Assembly: GCA_002384315.1 (NCBI GenBank)
Contig: DGBL01000170.1
Span: forward strand, 1,663 to 6,676
Origin: Micrococcaceae bacterium UBA4005
GTDB taxonomy: Bacteria > Actinomycetota > Actinomycetes > Actinomycetales > Micrococcaceae
Length of the DNA: 5,014 bases
Direction: 5' to 3'
Shown: one piece after another, positions 1 to 4,708 of the stretch
How the letters are laid out: each line of letters starts with the position of its first letter
Position numbering within the stretch: position 1 is the stretch's first letter
Notes under the pieces: model-generated
Told to the model about the DNA's origin: nothing
Seen by the model: the letters and a program-made list of their open reading frames with translations, nothing else
Databases searched by the model: none
Made by a program: the position numbers and the translations under genes

Positions 1-161
1 AAAATGGTAGCGGAATCAGCAGTCTCGCGAACCACCCTGGTCACCACGCCGCGCAATTGGCGCGCGGAAAAGACAGGGTCGAAGAGGGACAGGAAGTCTT
101 CAGGCGCTAACGGCGTAGTCAAAAGGGATGCGGCGCGCGCCAGCCTGCGGAGCCGGATCAT
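1..161 (-). CDS. Ferredoxin-reductase-like FAD/NAD(P)H oxidoreductase, N-terminal 53 codons, cut by left edge
   Basis: Read from an ATG at 161-159 this gives 53 codons beginning MIRLRRLARAASLL and continuing TTPLAPEDFLSLFDPVFSAR, then QLRGVVTRVVRETADSATI, where the window ends. The pattern of a TTPL..(D/E)(D/Y)(F/Y)L segment, a (W/F)S.R.LRG turn, and then V..V..ETADSAT, the first strand of the FAD-binding barrel, matches the N-terminus of actinobacterial ferredoxin reductases of the Rv3230c type. That Mycobacterium protein passes electrons from NADPH to the acyl-CoA delta-9 desaturase DesA3. Only the start is visible, so the FAD motif, NAD(P) domain and any 2Fe-2S domain cannot be checked. 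A desaturase gene would be expected just beyond the left edge on the same strand. The start has no Shine-Dalgarno, but a TAAGCT box lies 7 nt upstream, consistent with a leaderless transcript. The gene is divergent from a PucR-type regulator that may control it. Another flavin reductase of the same fold is possible. Confidence 0.82.
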   Translation of the reverse strand, partial: MIRLRRLARAASLLTTPLAPEDFLSLFDPVFSARQLRGVVTRVVRETADSATI

Positions 162-168
162 GTTAGTA

Positions 169-174
169 AGCTTA
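169..174 (-). promoter_or_regulatory. Candidate -10 box (TAAGCT) of the reductase gene
   Basis: TAAGCT on the minus strand fits the actinobacterial TANNNT -10 consensus and sits 7 nt before the ATG at 161, so transcription would start at or next to the start codon. No TTGACA-like -35 box is visible at the usual distance. The call rests on position and on the same pattern before four other genes in the window. Confidence 0.45.
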
Positions 175-236
175 TGCTGATCGGCGCGAAAATTCTTCTC
201 GGTGCTACATACGATTTATCTTCGAAAACTATCCCC

Positions 237-252
237 CCACAACAAATTGTGG
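237..252. repeat. Perfect inverted repeat overlapping the regulator's ribosome-binding site
   Basis: CCACAA-CAAA-TTGTGG is a perfect 6-bp inverted repeat with a 4-base centre, 11 bp before the regulator's GTG start. Its right arm ends in the GG that begins the GGAAGG Shine-Dalgarno sequence. It could be a protein-binding operator, for instance for autoregulation or shared control of the divergent reductase, or an RNA hairpin that partly hides the ribosome-binding site. The sequence alone does not decide between them. Confidence 0.4.
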
Positions 253-256
253 AAGG
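251..256 (+). promoter_or_regulatory. Shine-Dalgarno GGAAGG that fixes the regulator start at GTG 264
   Basis: GGAAGG is 7 nt before GTG 264, a normal spacing, but only 1 nt before the in-frame ATG at 258. This favours GTG 264 as the true start over ATG 258 and over the far upstream in-frame ATG at 174, which has no such signal. Confidence 0.65.
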
Positions 257-263
257 AATGCCC

Positions 264-1520
264 GTGAGCAACTCTGTGACCCCTACCAGCGCGGTGTCAT
301 CGTACGACCCGCCGTGGTTCGAACTTCCGGGAACCGTCAGTGAACTGTTGCGACCCCGAATGCCTGGAATCGTGGATGCGATTATCGAAGCAGTGCCGCA
401 ATTAGTACCCGCCTACGCGCTACCCATCGAGGGCAGATTCGGGCGCGGCCTTCGGCGCGGGGTCGCAGCGGCGCTCGAACGATTCCTGCAACTGCCGGGC
501 ACCCGGCTACCCGCCTTGTCTGAAGAGAGCCGCCAATTGGTCGCCGGGCTCGGCAGCGGGGAATTCAGGCAGGGTCGAAGCCTCGATGCCCTGCTGAGCG
601 CCTACCGTATGGGAGCCCGCGTGACTTTCCGCGAGATGTCCACCGTCTCCGTGGAGCACCACCTCGGTCTCGACGTCGTCGTCAATCTGGGCGAATCCAT
701 CCTTGCCTACATTGACGAACTCTCCGCTGTCAGTGTCGAGGCGTATGCCTTCGAGCAATCCGAGCGGGCCGGTGCTATCGACCGGCGCCGGACAGAACTA
801 CTGGACCTGCTGCTCATGGGCCAGGCGGACGAGGCAGCTCTGCGACAGGCTGCAGCCATGGCGGATTGGGCGCTACCTGCGAGCATGTCGGTGGTGACCC
901 TTCCGCGCGAGATGGCAGGAGGCCTGAGGTTTCGGCTGGGGCCGGGAGCTCTTGTGATTGAGCGTGAGACCGACGCGGTGGCCCTGGTCCCGATGCCGGA
1001 ACGGCACTCCCGGGCCCCAGTGTCCCACCTTGACCTCGCCTTGCAGGGCCGGAGTGCATCCATTGGCCCGGCGGTCGGATGGGCCCGGGTCTCGGATTCG
1101 CTGCGGCTGGCGGTCCTGGCCGGGTCGGTCCTCCCGCTTCGCAGCGGTCCTGAAGATCCACCGATTTGGGCTGTCGACCACCTCACCTCCATTCTCCTGG
1201 GTGCTGAGCCGACGGCGGTGAACGAGCTCGCCCAGCAACGCCTTGCCCCGCTTGCCGAGGTTCGCGCCGGGCAACGCGAGAAGCTCGCGGAAACGTTGCT
1301 GTCCTGGCTGACCCACTGGGGTAAGCGTTCGCGCGTCGCGGCGGATCTGGGCATCCACCCACAAACCGTGGGCTACCGCCTGACGACGTTGCGCGACCTG
1401 TTCGGAGACGACCTCGAGGACCCCCGCACACGCTTCGAGCTGGAGCTGGCCCTCCGCGCGGAAGCTGGCAGCAGCCGTGGCTCCATGGGTGAGAACCCCG
1501 GGGCGGACGTAACCACCTAG
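264..1520 (+). CDS. PucR/FasR-type transcriptional regulator with C-terminal helix-turn-helix
   Basis: The 418-residue protein, starting at GTG 264, is a soluble DNA-binding regulator. Residues about 20-190 are mostly helical (MPGIVDAIIEAVPQLVPAY, GRGLRRGVAAALERFLQ, LDALLSAYRMGARVTFREM, ESILAYIDELSAVSVEAYA). They resemble the RsbRD-like N-terminal domain of many actinobacterial PucR proteins. Residues about 200-300 form a mixed region where PucR proteins have a GGDEF-like fold. The end carries the family's helix-turn-helix: LAETLLSWL at 341-349, then RSRVAADLGIHPQTVGYRL at 355-372, and RTRFELELALRA to about 399. Streptomyces FasR, of similar layout, activates fatty-acid biosynthesis genes. 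The divergent ferredoxin-reductase-like gene fits a role in lipid desaturation, but the target is inferred. The effector is unknown. A polar tail of about 18 residues follows the HTH. An inverted repeat overlaps its ribosome-binding site. Family assignment is firm. Confidence 0.92.
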   Translation: MSNSVTPTSAVSSYDPPWFELPGTVSELLRPRMPGIVDAIIEAVPQLVPAYALPIEGRFGRGLRRGVAAALERFLQLPGTRLPALSEESRQLVAGLGSGEFRQGRSLDALLSAYRMGARVTFREMSTVSVEHHLGLDVVVNLGESILAYIDELSAVSVEAYAFEQSERAGAIDRRRTELLDLLLMGQADEAALRQAAAMADWALPASMSVVTLPREMAGGLRFRLGPGALVIERETDAVALVPMPERHSRAPVSHLDLALQGRSASIGPAVGWARVSDSLRLAVLAGSVLPLRSGPEDPPIWAVDHLTSILLGAEPTAVNELAQQRLAPLAEVRAGQREKLAETLLSWLTHWGKRSRVAADLGIHPQTVGYRLTTLRDLFGDDLEDPRTRFELELALRAEAGSSRGSMGENPGADVTT

Positions 1521-1559
1521 CCTGGAAGCACTTGTGACTCGAGGTCGCGCTGCAGCCTG

Positions 1560-1824
1560 CTATTTTTTCGGCTTTTTCCCGGGATTGCGGGTCCGCTTCC
1601 GGTTCTCCTTCATGAGCGCATCGATAAGTTCCTGCTGGCCCATCGTGGAACGGCCCGGGACCTCCAGCTTTCTGGTAAGCGCGTAGAGGTGCGCTTTGGA
1701 GGCGTTGGCGTCAACACCCTCAGCGCTCGGCCGCGATGCGCCAGCGCCGGCGTCAATCTGCGCGTTGGAGGGTTCCGGGCAGCTTATCTTTCTTTATTTT
1801 TCCGGTTCGGGTGGTCTTGGGCAT
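1560..1824 (-). pseudogene. ChaB/Rho-N-type small protein gene, broken by internal deletion and frameshift
   Basis: From ATG 1824, behind a perfect AAGGAGGT, the frame reads MPKTTRTGKIKKDKLPGTLQ then RAD, and stops at a TGA (1755-1753) after 23 codons. The opening matches the N-terminus of actinobacterial ChaB-family proteins (MPKTT..GK....LP.TLQRS). One base on, in another frame, 64 codons without a stop (1754-1560) encode the C-terminal part of the same family: a linker, GVDANASKAHLYALTRKL, EVPGRSTMGQQELIDALM (Rho-N/SAP-like), and a lysine/arginine-rich tail ending GKKPKK. Family members usually have some 40-60 residues between these parts, holding the ChaB core, and these are missing. One deletion whose length is not a multiple of three explains both defects. 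The second part has no ATG or GTG near its beginning to restart from. It lies 62 bp downstream of terC on the same strand and was probably co-transcribed. The function of the intact family is poorly known. A sequencing error could explain the frameshift but not the missing core. Confidence 0.78.
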
Positions 1825-1831
1825 GGCGCGT

Positions 1832-1839
1832 ACCTCCTT
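1832..1839 (-). promoter_or_regulatory. Consensus Shine-Dalgarno AAGGAGGT of the broken chaB-like gene
   Basis: On the minus strand AAGGAGGT sits 7 nt before ATG 1824 and fully matches the 16S rRNA anti-Shine-Dalgarno core. It is the strongest ribosome-binding site in the window. This shows that the ATG was a genuine start although the frame behind it now stops after 23 codons. The site runs into the last unit of the adjacent 14-bp repeat. Confidence 0.75.
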
Positions 1840-1877
1840 GGTGAATCAGCCTTGGCGAATCAACCTTGGCGAAGCAG
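1836..1877. repeat. Three tandem 14-bp repeats between terC and the chaB remnant
   Basis: Three direct units follow one another without gaps on the plus strand: CCTTGGTGAATCAG (1836-1849), CCTTGGCGAATCAA (1850-1863) and CCTTGGCGAAGCAG (1864-1877). Neighbouring units differ at two positions. A fourth near-copy, GCTTGGCGAAGCAG at 1933-1946, matches the third unit at 13 of 14 bases and lies in the last codons of terC. The array fills most of the 62-bp gap between the terC stop and the chaB-like start and overlaps that gene's Shine-Dalgarno. It may be slippage-derived or a repeated regulatory site. Confidence 0.85.
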
Positions 1878-1880
1878 CCT

Positions 1881-1907
1881 GACCGGTTAGCGCCCAGGCT
1901 CCCGGTC
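1881..1907. repeat. Inverted repeat around the terC stop codon
   Basis: GACCGG (1881-1886) and CCGGTC (1902-1907) form a perfect 6-bp inverted repeat with a 15-base loop that contains the terC stop codon (1889-1887). It could be a short hairpin in the terC-chaB transcript. There is no T-run after it, so a classical terminator is unlikely. Confidence 0.3.
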
Positions 1908-3083
1908 GAGGGCTTTGTCGTGTTCCAGATGGGCTTGGCGAAGCAGTTCCATGAACTCAGACTCGTGACGGATAAAGCGCTTGTATTTCTCCGGCAGGTC
2001 ACGCAGCATCGACTCCTCCGCACACATGCGGTTGAAGATGGTTTCACGTTCAGCCATGTCGGTCTCATAGTTGAGGTCAAGGTATTCGGTGGCGTGGCGT
2101 TTGGCGCCGGAGATGGCGTTCTTTGCCTTGCCTTTGGGGCTGAAGATCGAAGCGAGGACGGTGATCAGCAACACCCCGAGGATCACGCTCAGCGACAGGC
2201 CCGTGCTGACTTCAACCACGGGGACCGGTTGGCCGTCGTTGACGAACGGCAGGTTGTTTTCGTGGAGCGCATGCAGGATGAGCTTGACACCAATGAACGC
2301 GAGGATGGTCGCCAGGCCGTACGAAAGGTAGATCAGCCGGTCCAGCAAACCATCGATGAGGAAGTACAGCTGGCGCAGGCCCATCAGGGAGAATGCGGTT
2401 GCCGTGAAGACAATGAACACATTCTGCGTCAGTCCAAAGATCGCCGGTATCGAATCCAACGCGAAGAGGATGTCCGTCCCGCCAATTGCCACCATGACCA
2501 GCAGCATCGGGGTAAGCACCCGTTTGCCGTTTTCCGTGGTGAAGAGCTTGTCACCGTCGTAATGTTCAGAGGTCGGAAGGACCCGCTTGGCGAGCCTGAT
2601 GACGATCCCCTCCGATTCGTCGTCGTGCCCGCCGGGTTTGAGTAGGTTACCGGCCGTGATCAGCAGGATCAGGCCGAAGAGGTAGAACACCCAGGCGAAC
2701 GTGTTGATCAGGGCGGCTCCGAGGAAAATGAAACCGGTGCGGGCGATCAGGGAAAACACAATGCCGAAGAGGAGCACCTTCTGCTGGTCCGCGCGCGGCA
2801 CCCGGAAGCTCGCCATGATGATCAGGAACACGAAGAGGTTGTCCACGGAGAGCGCCTTCTCCGTAATGTATCCAGCGAAATATTCCGTCCCCATGTCCCG
2901 TCCGCCGAAGATCAGCACCGCGACGCCGAACAGCAGGGCGAGACCGACGTAGATCGAGGACCAGATGGCCGCCTCCCGCAGCTTCGGGGTGTGGGCCTTG
3001 CGGACGTGGAAGAAGAAATCGAAGGCGAGTAGGCCCCCAATGACGGCGACGGTGGCAATCCAGACATACAACGGTGCATCCAT
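1887..3083 (-). CDS. terC: TerC/Alx-family integral membrane protein, probable metal (manganese) exporter
   Basis: The 398-residue membrane protein belongs to the TerC/Alx family, whose member E. coli Alx is linked to manganese export; other members occur with tellurite-resistance genes. About nine hydrophobic segments can be seen, near residues 6-27, 42-61, 72-93, 103-122, 126-148, 192-216, 219-243, 250-272 and 294-314. Both family signatures are intact: EKALSVDNLFVF (E75, D81, N82) and TDILFALDSIPAIFG (D204, D210). The six-residue spacing of each acidic pair matches the acidic residues thought to bind metal in Alx. After the last membrane segment comes a charged, probably cytoplasmic helical tail of about 80 residues, making it longer than Alx (about 320). 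The start at ATG 3083 has no Shine-Dalgarno but has TAGGCT 6 nt upstream. The 92-bp gap to the divergent neighbour shows no room or sign for the yybP-ykoY manganese riboswitch that controls alx elsewhere. The family is certain; the substrate is inferred. Confidence 0.95.
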   Translation of the reverse strand: MDAPLYVWIATVAVIGGLLAFDFFFHVRKAHTPKLREAAIWSSIYVGLALLFGVAVLIFGGRDMGTEYFAGYITEKALSVDNLFVFLIIMASFRVPRADQQKVLLFGIVFSLIARTGFIFLGAALINTFAWVFYLFGLILLITAGNLLKPGGHDDESEGIVIRLAKRVLPTSEHYDGDKLFTTENGKRVLTPMLLVMVAIGGTDILFALDSIPAIFGLTQNVFIVFTATAFSLMGLRQLYFLIDGLLDRLIYLSYGLATILAFIGVKLILHALHENNLPFVNDGQPVPVVEVSTGLSLSVILGVLLITVLASIFSPKGKAKNAISGAKRHATEYLDLNYETDMAERETIFNRMCAEESMLRDLPEKYKRFIRHESEFMELLRQAHLEHDKALDREPGR

Positions 3084-3089
3084 GGTTCC

Positions 3090-3095
3090 AGCCTA
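3090..3095 (-). promoter_or_regulatory. Candidate -10 box (TAGGCT) of terC
   Basis: TAGGCT on the minus strand is followed by GGAACC and then the terC ATG. A transcript starting at the A of the ATG would lack a leader. The same hexamer precedes the methyltransferase gene at 4696. No convincing -35 box is visible. Confidence 0.5.
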
Positions 3096-3153
3096 CGTGG
3101 TATCCAATATGTGAACGCCAGATCGTCGCCGCGGCGCTACGCCACGTCCAATA
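3095..3153. repeat. Paired short repeats in the terC-SDR divergent promoter region
   Basis: TCCAATA occurs twice in the same direction (3103-3109 and 3147-3153), 44 bp apart, close to four helical turns. ACGTGG (3095-3100) and CCACGT (3142-3147) form an inverted pair around the same interval. Such spacing suits a regulator binding two sites on one face of the DNA, but motifs of six or seven bases may also recur by chance. Confidence 0.25.
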
Positions 3154-3162
3154 CCGAATTGT

Positions 3163-3168
3163 TAGGGT
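3163..3168 (+). promoter_or_regulatory. Candidate -10 box (TAGGGT) of the SDR gene
   Basis: TAGGGT ends 7 nt before ATG 3176 and fits TANNNT, so a leaderless transcript is likely. The following GGTGGT (3166-3171) could instead act as a weak Shine-Dalgarno sequence, so the two readings compete here. Confidence 0.4.
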
Positions 3169-3175
3169 GGTAGGT

Positions 3176-3868
3176 ATGAGCACTCGCCCCACAGCGCTGG
3201 TCACCGGAGCCTCCCGCGGCATTGGCCTCGCCATCGCCCACGAGCTCTCGGCCACCCACCATCTGTTCCTCGGCGGACGCGACCAGCGATCGCTGGAGAA
3301 GCTGGCGGCAGGGTTACCGTATGCGGAGCCCTGGGCTGCCGAGTTGCGGGACGAAGACGCAACCGCCGCCGCGGCGCAGCGGATCACCTCCCTGGATCTG
3401 CTGGTCCATTCGGCCGGAATACTGCGCATGGGCACTGTCGCCGAGGCGTCTACGAAGCTGTGGCGGGAAAGCTTTGAGGTCAACGTCTTCGCCGTCGCCG
3501 AGCTGACCCGGCTGCTCCTTCCGGCCCTGCGTGCCCGGAAAGGCCAGGTCATAGCGATCAATTCCGGATCGGGTTACCACTCCGGGGCTAGTTCGGCCAT
3601 CTACAGCGGCACCAAGTTCGCGCTCCGTGCGCTGACAGACGCTCTGCGGGAAGAAGAACGCATCCACGGGGTTCGGGTTAGCTCCATCCACCCCGGCAGG
3701 GTGGCCACCGATATGCAGCGCGAACTGCACAAATGGGAGGGAAGCGACTACTCCCCCGAAGCCTGGATTCAGCCCGTGGACATAGCCCGCGCGGTGCGCC
3801 TTGCCGTGGATACTCCCCTGGGCTCGGCAGTGGAGAACATCAGCATCCGCCCCAGCGGCATCTCCTAG
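3176..3868 (+). CDS. Short-chain dehydrogenase/reductase (classical SDR)
   Basis: The 230-residue cytosolic protein is a classical short-chain dehydrogenase, expected to oxidise or reduce an alcohol/carbonyl substrate with NAD(P)(H). The Rossmann motif TGASRGIG spans residues 10-17 and carries an arginine at R14, often seen in NADP(H)-preferring enzymes. HSAG at 78-81 replaces the usual NNAG. The catalytic set is complete: N103, S130, Y143 and K147 (YSGTK), with the typical 13-residue Ser-to-Tyr spacing, followed by HPGRVATDM at 172-180. The length is slightly short for the family (about 250), but nothing essential is missing. The frame is open upstream to 3074, inside terC, but ATG 3176 is preferred: it starts just before the Rossmann strand, follows a TANNNT box, and leaves 92 bp for two divergent promoters. 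The substrate cannot be read from sequence, and the neighbours give no pathway clue. It ends 26 bp from the stop of the convergent DUF2071 gene. Confidence 0.94.
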   Translation: MSTRPTALVTGASRGIGLAIAHELSATHHLFLGGRDQRSLEKLAAGLPYAEPWAAELRDEDATAAAAQRITSLDLLVHSAGILRMGTVAEASTKLWRESFEVNVFAVAELTRLLLPALRARKGQVIAINSGSGYHSGASSAIYSGTKFALRALTDALREEERIHGVRVSSIHPGRVATDMQRELHKWEGSDYSPEAWIQPVDIARAVRLAVDTPLGSAVENISIRPSGIS

Positions 3869-3874
3869 CAGTAC

Positions 3875-3887
3875 CGGGCCACGCCCG
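3875..3887. terminator. Short GC hairpin between two convergent genes, possible weak bidirectional terminator
   Basis: CGGGC-CAC-GCCCG is a perfect 5-bp stem with a 3-base loop, filling the centre of the 26-bp gap between the converging SDR and DUF2071 stop codons. Its position suits a shared terminator, but the stem is short and neither strand has a following T-run, so the call is tentative. Confidence 0.25.
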
Positions 3888-3894
3888 CGTCCAA

Positions 3895-4641
3895 TCAGCT
3901 CCGGCGCACCACACGAGGGACCCCGAACCGGGTTTGTACGCCTGGTGAATACAGCACTGACTCAGGCGGGCCAGCCACAGTGAACCCCGCGGCGGCAAGC
4001 AACCCGTCATCAAGCGAGCTCACCGTGGCCGGATGTAATGGCCAAGGTTCGTGGATATTCGGTATATAGACGGTGCGGTTACCGAAGCGGCTGTGCAGGC
4101 CGAAGCGGGCAGTGAGTTCCAGGGACAGCTCGTCCTCCGCCGTCGTGCCGTGGGCCGGCTCCACCACAAAAGAGGACCGTGTGTTCCCCCGGAAGCGCAC
4201 GACGTCGTACCCGTAGCGCGGCGTGGCACCTAGGCTGGAGTGAGCCCGGCATCGCGACCAGACGTACGGAATGCTGGCCGCCCGCGCGGCTACCACGACG
4301 GCAAGACGCGAGGCGTCCAGTGTCACGAACACGACTCCGCGTGTACCGTCGGGGCCGCGCGAATAGAGCCGGACATTGATCTCGGCAAAGGAGCCAAGAT
4401 AGGGAACCGGCAGGCCCGTTCCCAACCCGGCGCCAACCATGCGAAAGCCGATCAGTCCGACCCAGCTCGAACCGTCAATGACGTCGGGCTCAACGCCCGG
4501 CGGCATTTGCGGGGCGGCTGCTCCAACTGGGATCCGCCAATGCAGGAATACCGCGTCGGCCCAGAACTGGTCCATGATTACCGGCCCGGGTAACGGCGGA
4601 GCGAGCGGCCAATCCGAGGCCCCGGAACCATCCCTGTGCAT
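3895..4641 (-). CDS. YqjF/DUF2071-family protein of unknown function
   Basis: The 248-residue soluble protein belongs to the DUF2071 (YqjF, COG3361) family. Landmarks in order are DQFWADAVFLHWRIP at 24-38, a proline-rich turn (MPPGVEPDVIDG), WVGLIGFRMVG at 60-70, LGSFAEINVRLYSR at 82-95, GVVFVTLDASRLAVVVAAR at 102-120, a middle strand region around 142-161, and the C-terminal signature PESVLYSPGVQTRFGVP at 226-242. The length is normal and no truncation is seen. The biochemical role is unknown. The fold is thought to relate to acetoacetate-decarboxylase-like proteins, but no activity follows from that. ATG 4641 is chosen because TAGATT lies 6 nt upstream; M23 is an alternative start at the conserved core. 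The gene is divergent from the methyltransferase across 67 bp containing nested inverted repeats and convergent with the SDR. I see no signal peptide or membrane segment. Confidence 0.92.
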   Translation of the reverse strand: MHRDGSGASDWPLAPPLPGPVIMDQFWADAVFLHWRIPVGAAAPQMPPGVEPDVIDGSSWVGLIGFRMVGAGLGTGLPVPYLGSFAEINVRLYSRGPDGTRGVVFVTLDASRLAVVVAARAASIPYVWSRCRAHSSLGATPRYGYDVVRFRGNTRSSFVVEPAHGTTAEDELSLELTARFGLHSRFGNRTVYIPNIHEPWPLHPATVSSLDDGLLAAAGFTVAGPPESVLYSPGVQTRFGVPRVVRRS

Positions 4642-4647
4642 GCGGCC

Positions 4648-4653
4648 AATCTA
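4648..4653 (-). promoter_or_regulatory. Candidate -10 box (TAGATT) of the DUF2071 gene
   Basis: TAGATT on the minus strand is followed by GGCCGC and then ATG 4641, the same 6-nt spacing seen at terC. There is no Shine-Dalgarno sequence, so a leaderless transcript is likely. A -35 box is not evident. Confidence 0.45.
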
Positions 4654-4656
4654 GCA

Positions 4657-4682
4657 CCGGGCACTAGGCGGAACATGCCCGG
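4657..4682. repeat. 7-bp inverted repeat in the DUF2071-methyltransferase gap
   Basis: CCGGGCA (4657-4663) and TGCCCGG (4676-4682) form a perfect inverted repeat with a 12-base centre. It begins 3 bp upstream of the DUF2071 -10 box and overlaps the left arm of the next inverted repeat by four bases. It is a candidate binding site for a regulator of either gene. Confidence 0.35.
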
Positions 4683-4695
4683 CCTTATTGGCCGG
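4679..4695. repeat. Perfect inverted repeat abutting the methyltransferase -10 box
   Basis: CCGGCC-TTATT-GGCCGG is a perfect 6-bp inverted repeat with a 5-base centre and ends one base before TAGGCT (4696-4701). A protein bound here would cover the -10/-35 spacer, as an operator would. It also resembles a hairpin followed by no T-run, so a terminator is unlikely. No regulator gene is visible next to it. Confidence 0.4.
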
Positions 4696-4701
4696 TAGGC
4701 T
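4696..4701 (+). promoter_or_regulatory. Candidate -10 box (TAGGCT) of the methyltransferase gene
   Basis: TAGGCT is 7 nt before GTG 4709 and is identical to the proposed terC box. The AGGA at 4703-4706 is only 2 nt from the GTG, too close for a normal Shine-Dalgarno, so a leaderless transcript is the better reading. Confidence 0.45.
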
Positions 4702-4708
4702 CAGGAAC

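Noticed and set aside
174..263. Extension of the regulator to the in-frame ATG at 174
   Set aside because: The extra 30 residues do not resemble the family, there is no ribosome-binding site, and this ATG overlaps the proposed promoter of the divergent reductase gene.
707..1354. Several minus-strand open frames opposite the PucR-type regulator
   Set aside because: They are R/S/P-rich shadows of a high-GC gene with a clear domain layout on the plus strand.
1538..1568. Possible terminator of the regulator gene: GC-rich segment followed by TATTTTTT
   Set aside because: The T-run is the AAA codons at the end of the chaB remnant on the other strand, and I could pair only 3-4 bp in the preceding segment.
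1784..2080. 98-codon minus-strand frame overlapping the terC end and the chaB start
   Set aside because: It is out of frame with both genes, has no ribosome-binding site and resembles no family.
1866..2645. Open frame of 259 codons on the plus strand
   Set aside because: It lies antisense to terC, whose membrane segments and signature motifs are unmistakable. Its product is an unusual run of D, Q, E and R with no recognisable motif, as expected of a shadow of hydrophobic codons.
3084..3175. Possible yybP-ykoY manganese riboswitch before terC
   Set aside because: The gap is 92 bp and shared with a divergent gene, the terC -10 box sits 6 nt from the ATG, and no long paired leader is visible.
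2647..3561. Open frame of 304 codons on the minus strand crossing from the SDR gene into terC
   Set aside because: It overlaps both genes out of frame and crosses their shared promoter region. It is low-complexity, rich in R, S and P, and without family features.
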